DNA of 49,816 nucleotides from Paenibacillus profundus (GCF_021369635.1 NZ_JAJNBZ010000040.1:1-49816); one strand, 5' to 3'; counted from the stretch's first letter, positions 42,606 to 49,816 are shown. The notes: generated from the sequence alone by a model not told the origin. Program-made: numbers and translations.

Positions 42606-42800
42606 TCATTTACAATCTTGCCAATATTGGTCGCAAGATAGGCATTTATGCTTGATATCATTTCTGCCAAGGAATCCGGCAAGCATTCCAGTCGCTCCAA
42701 ACCGCGCGCCCCCTAACAAACCTCTGCGAATGCTACATCCTTTTTTCCGATTCAAGATTTGTCGAATCGCACTTTGGACAAAAGCGGCTCGTCGATTCAT
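42606..42800 (-). CDS. Small basic protein with a Cys-x-x-Cys pair
   Basis: A 64-residue basic protein. A glycine-rich stretch GLLGGARFGATGMLAGFLG (about residues 28-46) precedes KHKCLSCDQYWQDCK with a C-x2-C pair, which resembles half a zinc ribbon. The composition (Gly-rich loop then zinc-ribbon-like end) recalls small conserved Bacillales proteins of unknown role, but I cannot name the family. The ribosome binding site is weak. It follows the broken response regulator on the same strand, and may have lost its normal context. Confidence 0.45.
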   Translation of the reverse strand: MNRRAAFVQSAIRQILNRKKGCSIRRGLLGGARFGATGMLAGFLGRNDIKHKCLSCDQYWQDCK

Positions 42801-42817
42801 GGGATGCGCTCTTATTT

Positions 42818-43150
42818 CTACGGGTCAGCAGCGTCCTTGAGCAAATACCCGACCGCTCCCACACGAATGTCGTCATACACATACTCCTCGAGATCAAAGG
42901 TAGTCAGAATGACAATCTTGCAGTCCGGCAAGTCGCCAAAATTTCACGAGTTGCATCAATTCCGCTATATTCTGGCATTTGGACATCCATCAACAGAGCA
43001 TGAGGACACGCCCGATCGGCCAAAAGAACGGCTTCTCGCCCATCGGAAGCCTCCCCCACCACTTCCATGTCCTCCTTGTCCGTTAATAATGTAATGAAAC
43101 CATGCCTGACCAGCTGTTGATCATCAACAATGCCGACACGGATCGGCTTG
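42818..43150 (-). pseudogene. NarL-type response regulator, receiver fragment
   Basis: Read on the minus strand, IRVGIVDDQQLVRHGFITLL and [20 protein letters not shown] form the receiver domain: the acidic pair in VDD, and the phosphorylated Asp in LLMDVQMP. Near 42,945 a frameshift interrupts the text, which continues in another frame as [20 protein letters not shown] and [14 protein letters not shown] stop follows at 42,818, so the LuxR-type DNA-binding domain is gone. No standard start codon is left. The sensor kinase is also missing. Confidence 0.7.
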
Positions 43151-43600
43151 CCCTCTCCCCTTACAGCATCCTACATTGGATTTTGTCCAATGTAACAGTA
43201 GTCGTACCTCCTATCGCGCAGGTTCCATTGGATTTTATGCAGTGCTTTGACGCTCATTTAGCAACGATCGCTCCTAAACAACCGAATCCACTGTACAAAA
43301 TACAGTCCACATGTCGTTTGACCACCCGCTCCTCACATTTGACTGTACATTTTCCAATAGGACTTACTTTAAGAGCGACAAGTAAAGCACTTTAAAGGAA
43401 ATAATGGGGCTTTTCGCGAAAGCATTAACGAATTGGTTTACAAATGGACGGTAACCGAGTGTGCTTTGACCTTTTCAGATTGCAAAAAGTGTCTACGGAA
43501 CGCGGCACTTCTACAGTGTAGTTTCAATGGGATTGTAAAGTGGCAAATGAGGCATGTTGGAGCATGAGTAGAGATCGAAATCCTATTAATTTATTTAAGA
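43151..43600. other. Non-coding gap with short hairpins
   Basis: TACATTGGA (43172-43180) pairs perfectly with TCCAATGTA (43186-43194) around TTTTG. Further on are ACTGT/ACAGT-type small inverted repeats (43,300 and 43,510). No frame has a ribosome binding site. It may be decayed sequence from the response-regulator locus or a repeated intergenic element. Confidence 0.35.
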
Positions 43601-43629
43601 TTGCTAAAATTTTGTACACTTGCTATAAT
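43601..43629 (+). promoter_or_regulatory. Promoter upstream of the DUF1540 gene
   Basis: TTGCTA (43601-43606) and TATAAT (43624-43629) are 17 bases apart. Transcription would begin about 130 bases before the gene, leaving a leader with a hairpin. Confidence 0.6.
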
Positions 43630-43657
43630 CAACTTAGAAAACACTACCTGCAACGCA

Positions 43658-43690
43658 AAAAACCTCTTTCTTATCAAAGAGGTTGATTTT
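43658..43690. terminator. Leader hairpin before the DUF1540 gene
   Basis: AACCTCTTT pairs perfectly with AAAGAGGTT around CTTATC. On the plus strand GATTTTC follows (a possible attenuator); on the minus strand TTTTTT follows. Confidence 0.55.
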
Positions 43691-43768
43691 CTTACTGTTG
43701 TTTAAGATCCACCTTAAACAACTAGGATCATCTTTGTGTTGCCACAAAAAAAGGAGATGTTCTATATT

Positions 43769-43924
43769 ATGGCCAAAGATGTACTGTGTGAAGTCAATTC
43801 TTGTCGTTTCTGGGCTGACCAGAACAAATGCACAGCAGCTTCGATTCTCATTTCTATCAATGAGAACAAGAACAAAGCAACTAACTCTGTTGAAACTGAC
43901 TGCCAAACGTTTGAAGTGAAATAA
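43769..43924 (+). CDS. DUF1540 domain protein
   Basis: A 51-residue protein with four cysteines in the DUF1540 pattern: VLCEVNSCRFWADQNKCTA and the last cysteine in ETDCQTFEVK. These small proteins of spore formers probably bind a metal through the cysteines; the role is unknown. ATG at 43769 is chosen because AAAGGAG lies nine bases upstream; the longer frame from 43,736 lacks such a site. A terminator follows, so it is a single-gene unit. Confidence 0.85.
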   Translation: MAKDVLCEVNSCRFWADQNKCTAASILISINENKNKATNSVETDCQTFEVK

Positions 43925-43937
43925 GTTTTTTTTCAAA

Positions 43938-43972
43938 AGGAACTCTAGCCGGTTCCTTCTTTTTTTACATTA
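43938..43972 (+). terminator. Terminator after the DUF1540 gene
   Basis: AAGGAAC pairs with GGTTCCTT around a 7-base loop, then CTTTTTTT. Confidence 0.8.
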
Positions 43973-44189
43973 TAGCAGTAATGATTATTATTATCAAGCC
44001 ATTCATTGATTTTAGTTGCTCAATGAGCTGTTCAACTATTTTTCCACCCCGACAGCTTTGCTAGTGCTTCAATGAAAAAATAACTCCATAGATAAGCGAG
44101 ACACTCACGTTCTCATTTCCGGGCTTGTTTCCGGTTCCCTCGTGTAAAATCCCTTGATATTCCGTTATGGAAACGATTATGTCCCCCAA

Positions 44190-44228
44190 ATGAAAATCCC
44201 AGCATCTTGGATGAGAAGCTGGGATTGC
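44190..44228 (-). terminator. Terminator of the cystine importer operon
   Basis: On the minus strand AATCCCAGC pairs with GCTGGGATT around a 16-base loop, followed by TTCATTT. The gap 43,973-44,189 shows nothing else. Confidence 0.75.
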
Positions 44229-44267
44229 TGGAATGTGTGCATGAGTGGCAAGTTAATTGGCATTATT

Positions 44268-45014
44268 CTACAACCAATTCAATCGATTTAAAAACTGCTT
44301 CGTCCGCTCCTGCTCCGGGTGATCGAATATTTGCTCCGGCTTGCCTTCTTCGACCACGACGCCTTGATCCATGAAGACAACCCGGTCGGAGATGCTGCGC
44401 GCAAACTGCATTTCGTGCGTGACGACGACCATCGTCATCCCTTCTTGTTTCAACTCCGCCATAACTTTGAGCACTTCGCCAACGATTTCCGGATCGAGCG
44501 CGGAGGTCGGCTCATCGAACAACAGCACGTCCGGTCCCATCGCCAGCGCCCGTGCGATGCCGACGCGCTGCTGTTGACCGCCGGACAGCTGGTACGGATA
44601 CGAATCCGCCTTATCGGATAAACCGACCTTGTGCAATAACTTGAGCGCTGTCGTACGCGCTTCCGCTTTCGTTCGCCGTTGTACCGTCACGAGTCCTTCC
44701 ATAACGTTCTGCTGCGCGGTCATATGCGGGAACAAATGATGCGATTGAAACACCATCCCTGTATGCAAGCGCAACTCCATCAAGAATTGTCGTTTTATCG
44801 ATTGTCCCTCATGGAAATGAAGCTTGGCATCACCAATGCGAATCGAGCCGTTTGTCGGCTGTTCAAGCAGGTTCAAGCAGCGAAGAAGCGTTGTTTTCCC
44901 TGAGCCCGAAGGACCGATAATGACAACCGCCTCACCTTTTTTTACTTGCAGGCTAATATCTTTCAGGACCGATAAGCTTCCGAAACTTTTCTGCACATTT
45001 CTGATTTCGATCAT
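44268..45014 (-). CDS. tcyC: Amino acid (probably cystine) ABC transporter ATPase
   Basis: A 248-residue polar amino acid ATPase. Walker A is [16 protein letters not shown] (about residues 31-46), signature [18 protein letters not shown] (about 143-160), Walker [15 protein letters not shown] (about 163-176), and the H-loop VVVTHEM. ATG at 45014 follows GGAGAAG; an in-frame ATG at 45047 lies within the permease gene and is rejected. The gene overlaps nothing but lies 10 bases after the permease stop. It powers the importer formed with the next two genes upstream. Confidence 0.9.
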   Translation of the reverse strand: MIEIRNVQKSFGSLSVLKDISLQVKKGEAVVIIGPSGSGKTTLLRCLNLLEQPTNGSIRIGDAKLHFHEGQSIKRQFLMELRLHTGMVFQSHHLFPHMTAQQNVMEGLVTVQRRTKAEARTTALKLLHKVGLSDKADSYPYQLSGGQQQRVGIARALAMGPDVLLFDEPTSALDPEIVGEVLKVMAELKQEGMTMVVVTHEMQFARSISDRVVFMDQGVVVEEGKPEQIFDHPEQERTKQFLNRLNWL

Positions 45015-45024
45015 TCGGCTTCTC

Positions 45025-45690
45025 CTATCGAACAACGTAACGTTCAAAATATTTTTCTACGCGAACTTGCGCCGCCGACAAAATCGTACTAAAAAACAAA
45101 TATACTAGCGCTACTTCGCAATAGATGAGCATATGCTCGTACGTGGACGCCGCAATCTGCTGCGCGCGTTGAAACATTTCAGTCACCGTAATCGTCGCGG
45201 CAAGCGATGTATCCTTCACCAAGCTGATGAACGAATTCGACAACGGCGGTACGGACACTCTTGCCGCTTGCGGCAGGATGATACGGCGCAGAATCTGGGC
45301 GCGCGTCATGCCAAGCGAGTCAGCAGCTTCCCACTGCCCCTGCGGTATCGATTGAATGGCGGCACGGATAACTTCCGAATTGTATGCCCCGACACTCAAC
45401 GAAAACCCGATAATTGCAGCCGGGAACGCTCCAATCGTAATGCCAAGACTCGGCAAGCCATAGAAAATAATAAACAACTGTACGAGCAGCGGCGTTCCCC
45501 GAATAACCCACACATAAAATCTAGCCATCCAAACAAGCGGCTTAATATTCGACAGCCGGACTAAGGCCGTCAACAAGGCAAGCGCAAGACCAAGCGCGAA
45601 TGAAATGAGCGTAAGCGGGACCGCGAACAACAGCCCGGCTTTAAATAGCGGCCATAGCGAGTCTATAAATAGATTTATATATTTATCCAC
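45025..45690 (-). CDS. tcyB: Amino acid (probably cystine) ABC transporter permease
   Basis: A 221-residue permease of the His/Glu/Gln family with five membrane segments. [23 protein letters not shown] (about residues 62-84) is the family signature, and [25 protein letters not shown] the ATPase-docking loop. It is encoded between the binding protein and the ATPase, separated from the former by 14 bases. Assignment to cystine follows from the similarity of the three proteins to TcyABC; other polar amino acids are possible. Confidence 0.88.
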   Translation of the reverse strand: MDKYINLFIDSLWPLFKAGLLFAVPLTLISFALGLALALLTALVRLSNIKPLVWMARFYVWVIRGTPLLVQLFIIFYGLPSLGITIGAFPAAIIGFSLSVGAYNSEVIRAAIQSIPQGQWEAADSLGMTRAQILRRIILPQAARVSVPPLSNSFISLVKDTSLAATITVTEMFQRAQQIAASTYEHMLIYCEVALVYLFFSTILSAAQVRVEKYFERYVVR

Positions 45691-45704
45691 GAGTCATCAC
45701 CCGC

Positions 45705-46526
45705 TTATTTCGAAATATCGGCATTAAAATATTTTTGCGATATTATCAAGTATGTGCCATCGGCCTGCAAATCTGCCAACGCCTTATTGATCGCATCGAC
45801 AAATTCTTGATTGCCTTTACGAATCAAAATACCGCTTTTGGAAGCGTCCGGATGCTCATCGACTACTTTCACCTTCGCCTCTGGGCGGTGCTTTTTGAAG
45901 TCCAGGTACGATAGGCCGTCGTTAACCGTCACATCGATGCGCTTCGATACAAGCAATTCAATCGCTTGGTTAAAGCCATCCGTCTGCACGATTTCCGCGC
46001 CGTTCTCTTTTGCCAGTTCGGTCAAGTTGGATGTCAACGATTGTCCGGCTTTTTTCCCTTTCATGTCGGCAAATTTCTTCACATCATGATTGTCTTCATG
46101 AACCATCAATACCGCTTTAGACACGCTGTATGGATCAGAGAAAGCGTATTTCTCTTTGCGATCGTCACGAATCGCCACTTGATTCACAACGATATCGAAG
46201 CGCTTCGCGTCCAGACCCGCAAACATGCCGTCCCACTTCGCTTCTTCAAACTCTGGTGTCACGCCTAACCGCTTCGCGATCTCTGCGGCAATTTCAACAT
46301 CGAAGCCCGTCAGCTTGCCGCTTTCGTCATGATAAGTAAACGGAGGGTAGGTGCCTTCTGTACCGATTCGGATTATGCCGTTCGCTTTAATTTCTTCTAA
46401 TACATTTTTAGCTTCTGCCGGATCAGAGCCCGAATTTACTGTCTTCTCGTTCCCGGTCTTGTCACCACAGGCCGCTAATGCAAATACAAGCGTTACTAAC
46501 AGTAAGGTTAAAGTTGTCTTTTTCAT
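45705..46526 (-). CDS. tcyA: Amino acid (probably cystine) binding lipoprotein
   Basis: A 273-residue family 3 binding protein. The signal peptide ends in the lipobox FALAACGDK. GIIRIGTEGTYPPFTYHDESGKLTGFDVEIAAEIAKRLG is typical of the cystine/polar amino acid group, as are KWDGMFAGLDAKRFDIVVNQVAI and KSGILIRKGNQEFVDAINKAL. ATG at 46526 follows GGGGGATG at good spacing; ATG at 46535 would overlap that site. It starts the operon. I saw no S-box or T-box leader upstream, only an AT-rich promoter region. Confidence 0.87.
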   Translation of the reverse strand: MKKTTLTLLLVTLVFALAACGDKTGNEKTVNSGSDPAEAKNVLEEIKANGIIRIGTEGTYPPFTYHDESGKLTGFDVEIAAEIAKRLGVTPEFEEAKWDGMFAGLDAKRFDIVVNQVAIRDDRKEKYAFSDPYSVSKAVLMVHEDNHDVKKFADMKGKKAGQSLTSNLTELAKENGAEIVQTDGFNQAIELLVSKRIDVTVNDGLSYLDFKKHRPEAKVKVVDEHPDASKSGILIRKGNQEFVDAINKALADLQADGTYLIISQKYFNADISK

Positions 46527-46689
46527 ACGATACATCCCCCTAGAAGCTTGTTATATAACTGCCTTCAATCCGTTGTTCGAGTGGCTTACGGCCGGTGTGA
46601 GCGATTATTGTTTCAGATGATATCACGGTTTCCAGCACTATACAATACTTTTTTTTAATTATTCCGATATGATAACTCGTCTTTATATA

Positions 46690-46728
46690 ACAAAAAAAAG
46701 ACAAATATCCTGAGTGAGGACTTGTCTT
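46690..46728 (-). terminator. Terminator after the DUF523 gene
   Basis: On the minus strand AAAGACAAGTCCT pairs with AGGATATTTGTCTTT, then a long T run. Confidence 0.8.
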
Positions 46729-46774
46729 TAAGATCGTCATCTTCCGATATTTATCCGTTACTACGAAAAAGCAG

Positions 46775-47245
46775 CTAAAGGTCCTTGTTTTGCAACATTT
46801 CTTCGAACTCTGTCTCAGACAACACCGTAAAGCCATGCCTGCGCAGCAACGCAGCCGTAACGCCTTCACCAGGGATACGCTGATTAGAGAAGCTCCCGTC
46901 ATGTACCATGCGGCTGCCACAAGAAGGGCTATATTCCTTTAGCACAATCATGTCGGCCTTCAAATCGGTTGCCATCTCAAGCGTCTTATAGGCGCCCTTC
47001 AAGTATAATTCCGTTACATCGCTGCCCGATCGCTCGATAATTTTGCTCTTTCCGTTGAGAACATCTTCTCCCGTGTCGCCGACGATTTCGGCAGGCTCAC
47101 GTGGTGTCGCGAATCCCCCAAGCAGCTCTGGGCACACGATGACGGCTTTGTTCCGCTCGACCAGCTGTTGTATTTCCTTGCGCAAGCTGTGCGTGCCGTT
47201 GTACCGGCATTCGATCCCAGCCAAGCATGAACTGACGATAATCAT
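46775..47245 (-). CDS. DUF523 family protein
   Basis: A 156-residue cytoplasmic protein of the DUF523/YbbK group. The N-terminal IIVSSCLAGIECRYNG (residues 2-17) contains the first conserved cysteines. VICPELLGGFATPREPAEI (about 36-54) and LKEYSPSCGSRMVHDGSF (about 101-118) carry the remaining signature residues. Its biochemical role is unknown; the conserved cysteines suggest metal or sulfur chemistry. ATG at 47245 follows AGGGGAG. It stands alone and ends in a strong terminator. Confidence 0.88.
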   Translation of the reverse strand: MIIVSSCLAGIECRYNGTHSLRKEIQQLVERNKAVIVCPELLGGFATPREPAEIVGDTGEDVLNGKSKIIERSGSDVTELYLKGAYKTLEMATDLKADMIVLKEYSPSCGSRMVHDGSFSNQRIPGEGVTAALLRRHGFTVLSETEFEEMLQNKDL

Positions 47246-47660
47246 AAATAGTTACTCCCCTAACTTCTGCAAAAAATCTAATTCCATTATACATGAAATT
47301 GGAAGCTATATAAGTTGAGCTATAGAAAGACCACAGTTTCAGCCAATAACGATACACTGCCAAGTACCTCTCCCCATTCTCCCTCTCGTTCAGAAGAGGC
47401 ATCCCTCCGAAAGGCGAGGTTAACTTTGGTGTACATGTCTCTAGTAACCTTGCTTCTCAGATGACGCAGCTGCATCATCGTTAGATCACACCGCCTAGCG
47501 CTTGAGACATGCGGGAATCGTTGTACTGATCGAAGGGGAGAGTGATCGGAAGCGCCGAATGGATGGATAAGGAGGTATTGTATCCATTTCCATGTTGAAC
47601 TCGTTTTCCAGTAGAGATCGCCGCCTGATATAAAAAGGATTGATTTTACATTTGCAACGT
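47246..47660. other. Intergenic gap without a supported gene
   Basis: Open frames here lack ribosome binding sites and family resemblance. The region lies between two divergently oriented units. Confidence 0.4.
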
Positions 47661-47669
47661 GATACTACT

Positions 47670-47714
47670 CGATTAAACAACGTTTTAATCATTGTTTAAA
47701 ACATTGTTTAAATC
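47670..47714. repeat. AT-rich inverted and direct repeats, possible operator
   Basis: GATTAAAC-AAC-GTTTTAATC is a near-palindrome and is followed by two direct copies of CATTGTTTAAA, 11 to 13 bases apart. The stretch lies just upstream of a small ORF with a good ribosome binding site, as an operator would. Confidence 0.5.
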
Positions 47715-47736
47715 AACAGTGTCAGAAGGAGCCAAC

Positions 47737-47826
47737 ATGCTATCTAACGCAATAATCGCCCAGTCTGATCTGTATTTCATCCAGCCCCCAAGCTCGCGCC
47801 AACACAGCTTTTCGTACCGGCAATGA
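47737..47826 (+). CDS. 29-codon ORF, possible leader peptide
   Basis: AGAAGGAG lies seven bases before an ATG opening a 29-codon frame starting MLSNAIIAQSDLYFIQPP, with a Ser/Gln/Arg-rich end. Four bases after its stop begins a terminator-like hairpin, and the hydrophobic peptide gene follows 170 bp downstream. It could be a leader peptide of an attenuator, an independent small peptide, or a truncated gene start. There is no recognised family. Confidence 0.35.
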   Translation: MLSNAIIAQSDLYFIQPPSSRQHSFSYRQ

Positions 47827-47828
47827 TA

Positions 47829-47883
47829 GCGCTGAGCGTGCGGCGAGTCGCGCGTGGCGCATCGTCGACGTCAGCGATTTTTT
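47829..47883 (+). terminator. Terminator-like hairpin before the peptide gene
   Basis: CGCTGA (47830-47835) pairs with TCAGCG (47871-47876), with internal GC-rich pairing, followed by ATTTTTT. It either ends the small ORF's transcript or works as an attenuator. Confidence 0.5.
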
Positions 47884-47996
47884 GTGATACTCGAATCTAT
47901 GAAACTATGGATCTTCGTTTGATTTTCAGATTTTCATGCACCAAAGGGACAAGTCCGAAATATAGTAATCTCAGAAAGACAAAGGGAGGTGAAATC

Positions 47997-48164
47997 ATGG
48001 TAGTATTTAAAATCGCTTCTGTTTTGGGAATCAACCTCGCAGAGGCTCAGGTGGTTCTGGAAGGTATCCTTAACGGCGTCGTACCTCCAGCCCTTGAACC
48101 TTTCAAAGATTTGATTCTGTCCCTTGTCAACGCTGGCTTGAACAACCTTGCCGTTCTGCTGTAA
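47997..48164 (+). CDS. 55-residue hydrophobic peptide, candidate circular bacteriocin precursor
   Basis: A perfect GGGAGGTGA ends seven bases before ATG 47997. The peptide begins MVVFKIASVLGINLAEAQVV and ends LVNAGLNNLAVLL. The LGI-x3-A-x2-V-x3-I-x-G pattern in residues 10-27 resembles the first helix of circular bacteriocins, and NAGL in the second half recurs in that group too. It is anionic (two Lys, three Glu, one Asp) with a Pro-Pro kink at 30-31, and shorter than most (usually 58-70 mature residues), with no clear leader. The gene 170 bp downstream encodes a SpoIIM/DUF95 membrane protein, a standard partner in circular bacteriocin loci. Alternatives are a small membrane-active toxin or signalling peptide. 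Confidence 0.55.
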   Translation: MVVFKIASVLGINLAEAQVVLEGILNGVVPPALEPFKDLILSLVNAGLNNLAVLL

Positions 48165-48184
48165 CGCTGAAATTGTACGAGCAC

Positions 48185-48213
48185 GAGGTGCATCCGTTAT
48201 CGGGTGTGCCTCT
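48185..48213 (+). terminator. Hairpin after the peptide gene, no T run
   Basis: GAGGTGCATCCG and CGGGTGTGCCTC form a 12-pair stem with G-U wobbles around TTAT. Without a T run it is more likely an mRNA-stabilising or partial-readthrough element between peptide gene and partner gene. Confidence 0.5.
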
Positions 48214-48233
48214 CCCTGCTGCATCGGTTCACG

Positions 48234-48314
48234 CCAGTTCGGACAGACTTCTCTGTGTCCGAATCTAGCACGCAGGCACGCTTTCCTTCATATGATGTAC
48301 TAGATTCGAACTGG
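48234..48314 (+). promoter_or_regulatory. Structured RNA leader of the SpoIIM-like gene
   Basis: The 15-base strand CTAGATTCGAACTGG (48300-48314) pairs without mismatch with two upstream pieces: CCAGTTCG (48234-48241) and AATCTAG (48262-48268). The 20 bases between the pieces fold into a hairpin of their own (GGACAGA with TCTG-TGTCC). A rival fold, TTCGGACA with TGTCCGAA, uses the same bases. The structure ends 22 bases before the TTG start and 5 bases before GGAGGGAGGG. Confidence 0.55.
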
Positions 48315-48335
48315 ACATCGGAGGGAGGGATTGAT

Positions 48336-48884
48336 TTGCTGACATTCTGGAAAGCGATCTGGAAAGAAGAGAAGAAGCTCTTCTTGGCAGCCGCCATGTG
48401 GTTATTCGGAGGCATTGCGCTCAGTCTTCTGATTGGGAACCAGATACATTTAGACAATGCGATTCACGTAACCGGGTTCGATTATGAATGGTACCAGATT
48501 GCGTTGAACAATATCGGAGCAGGGCTTCTCATCGCAGGAAGCGGGATACTATTGTCCGTTCCGGCCATGCTGTTAACGCTGTTCAACGGCTTCATGCTGG
48601 GCTACCTCGTCATGTTGTCCGCCTCTCATTATTCTATGGCGGAGATTATCGCGGCGTTGGCACCCCACGGCATCTTCGAGCTTCCGGCCATCATGCTGGC
48701 CTGTTCCGTCGGCTTGAAGCCTATTAGCTGGCTCATTCGTTACGTGCGCACGAAGCAGTCTGTTTCATGGAAAAAGGAAGTACGCAGCATTGCAGCGCTT
48801 CTTGGCTTGATGGTCGCATTGTTCACCGTTGCGAGCTTGATAGAGACGTACGTATCGCCTATCACCATGAGCTGGTTCAAATAG
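48336..48884 (+). CDS. SpoIIM/DUF95 family membrane protein
   Basis: A 182-residue membrane protein with five hydrophobic segments. The core (NNIGAGLLIAGSGILLSVPAMLLTLFNGFMLGYL, about residues 70-103, then LAPHGIFELPAIMLACSVGLK, about 112-132) is typical of the SpoIIM/DUF95 family: FNGFMLG and APHGIFELPA are its signatures. In sporulation SpoIIM acts in engulfment; other members accompany circular bacteriocins, where they serve in maturation or immunity. TTG at 48336 is chosen since GGAGGGAGGG ends six bases before it; longer frames cross the structured leader. Its position after a small hydrophobic peptide gene favours the bacteriocin role. Confidence 0.82.
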   Translation: MLTFWKAIWKEEKKLFLAAAMWLFGGIALSLLIGNQIHLDNAIHVTGFDYEWYQIALNNIGAGLLIAGSGILLSVPAMLLTLFNGFMLGYLVMLSASHYSMAEIIAALAPHGIFELPAIMLACSVGLKPISWLIRYVRTKQSVSWKKEVRSIAALLGLMVALFTVASLIETYVSPITMSWFK

Positions 48885-49074
48885 AACCAGGCTCTGTCAC
48901 CGTTGGTTGAACGGTGGACCGCAGACTGGCGCAGATGAAGAGCCGTATGGATCAAGCATCCCCCGGCTCTTAGATTGTTCACATTACCTACATACAGTAT
49001 GGCAAATCGTTCAGCAAGAGCAATTCTGGCATATACGATTTCCCCATAAAAATTTCGCTGATGAGGTGAGAATA

Positions 49075-49697
49075 ATGAACATGTTAAGAAAGTATTGGAT
49101 GGATTTGGGTGTTATTGTAGCTGTGGCCGTATGCATTCATCTAGTTATGAACTGGAGCTTTATTCCGGACATCCAGGGGATATTGTGGCTCAGTTTTATA
49201 GCCATTCTATTTCATCAATTTGAGGAGTATCGCTGGCCGGGATACTTTGGAGGTCTGTTCAATGTGGTGATATTCAAAAGTGAGCATCCAGAAAGATACC
49301 CTTTAAATACGCAATCCGCCATGGTCATCAACCTAATCATCGCTTACCTGTTTTATCTGCTGCCCGTTCTGTTTCCACATGTGATCTGGCTGGGTCTCGC
49401 CCCGATTCTAATGGGCTTCTTCCAGTTCATCTGGCATGGGGTATTCGCCAATATAAAGGCAAAAACCATTTATAATCCCGGATTATTTGCGGTTCTTTTT
49501 CTCCATATTCCTATCGGAGCCTGGTACATCTATCATATTGGTGCGCAAGATATCGCAACCGCCACCGACTGGACTCTCGGAACGATCTATTTTGCCGTCG
49601 CTGTCTATATCCTGATCATTAAAGGCAACATGTGGATGAAGAACAAAGAGTCACAGCACTGCTTTTCCAAAAAACATTTAGGGCCATATGCTCCATA
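49075..49697 (+). CDS. HXXEE domain membrane protein
   Basis: A 207-residue membrane protein with about six hydrophobic segments. LFHQFEEYRWPGYFGG (about residues 44-59) has the His-x-x-Glu-Glu motif that names the family. Further His residues at FQFIWHGVFANIKAKTIYNPG and LFLHIPIGAWY could add metal ligands or catalytic sites within the membrane. The function of the family is not established. ATG at 49075 follows GAGGTGAG. It lies 190 bp after the SpoIIM-like gene on the same strand and could belong to the same unit, though the gap is large. Confidence 0.8.
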
Positions 49698-49763
49698 AAG
49701 GCTGTCGTTCGTGAGTAACCATTATTCATAAACAAGGGACTGCCCATCAGATCATCCTGACCT

Positions 49764-49816
49764 TTGATATGCTCCCCTTACGGTAGACAGGTGAAATAAT
49801 AAAACCTGTGTATGGG
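49764..49816. mobile_element. Possible IS3-family terminal sequence at the window edge
   Basis: TGATATGCTCCCCTTACGG followed by TAGACAGGTGAAATAATAAA resembles the terminal repeat of IS150-like elements, which start with TG and contain a ...GGTAGACAG segment. ACAGGT and ACCTGT form a hairpin at 49,786-49,808. The transposase would lie outside the window. Confidence 0.35.

Noticed and set aside
43634..43936. 100-codon frame antisense to the DUF1540 gene
   Set aside because: The sense strand has the DUF1540 cysteine pattern and a ribosome binding site; the antisense frame has neither.
46527..46690. Possible S-box or T-box leader before the cystine importer
   Set aside because: No S-box core, specifier loop or T-box sequence, and no terminator hairpin before the start codon.
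47495..47692. 65-codon minus-strand frame
   Set aside because: Biased composition, no ribosome binding site, and it would run out of an operator-like repeat region.

Overview
The window looks like chromosomal DNA of a spore-forming, low-to-mid GC Firmicute, most probably Paenibacillus. Pointers are the Spo0E-type and SpoIIM-type proteins, the AzlCD, Fur and TcyABC sequences, the Lpl-type polysaccharide-lipoprotein ABC importer, DUF1540 and DUF523 proteins, and strong GGAGG ribosome binding sites. The species assignment is an inference from protein style; no rRNA or tRNA gene is present.

Left part (1-8,400). An accessory stretch carries small hypothetical genes, a convincing type I hammerhead ribozyme (about 363-447), and a decayed prophage packaging module (frameshifted terS, truncated terL). 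Then come a serine hydrolase, a DhaS-like TetR regulator next to oleate hydratase ohyA, and an XRE-cupin regulator divergent from azlCD with a palindromic operator between them.

Iron and ion block (8,400-19,500). One operon on the minus strand encodes a siderophore-binding lipoprotein followed by two exporter-fold ABC half-transporters of the YbtPQ/IrtAB type. Next to it are fur, with a 7-1-7 box in front, and a second siderophore-binding lipoprotein with a clear Fur box. A gene graveyard follows (15,018-17,940): truncated or fused fragments of two alpha/beta hydrolases, a metallophosphatase and a third siderophore-binding protein, plus an IS200/IS605-like palindromic end. The block closes with a CLC-type fluoride exporter under a fluoride riboswitch.

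Sugar block (19,500-38,000). A GntR/LacI hybrid regulator sits beside a decayed sugar-binding protein, an IS3 transposase tail and a 260-bp partial copy of the SLC13 gene found at 38.5 kb. The main feature is a minus-strand catabolic cluster of about 15 kb: Lpl-type ABC importer, PHP-domain protein, LacI regulator, PfkB kinase, GH4 glycosidase, GH38 alpha-mannosidase, metallophosphoesterase, M17 aminopeptidase and glycerophosphodiesterase. Related TGGTA-type palindromes lie at three or four places in it and probably bind the LacI protein. The importer has no ATPase gene here, as is usual for this family.

Right part (38,000-49,816). An SLC13 permease is followed by a quorum-sensing cassette: an XRE-TPR regulator of the RRNPP type and, 12 bp downstream, a 47-codon secreted propeptide gene. 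A Spo0E-like phosphatase comes next, then a decayed response regulator, a DUF1540 protein, a tcyABC-like cystine importer and a DUF523 protein. The last 2 kb hold the most interesting candidate: a 55-residue hydrophobic peptide gene with a very strong ribosome binding site, then a structured RNA leader and a SpoIIM/DUF95 membrane protein. This is the pairing typical of circular bacteriocin loci. It is preceded by a 29-codon ORF with a terminator-like hairpin. The extreme right edge may be the end of an IS3-type element.
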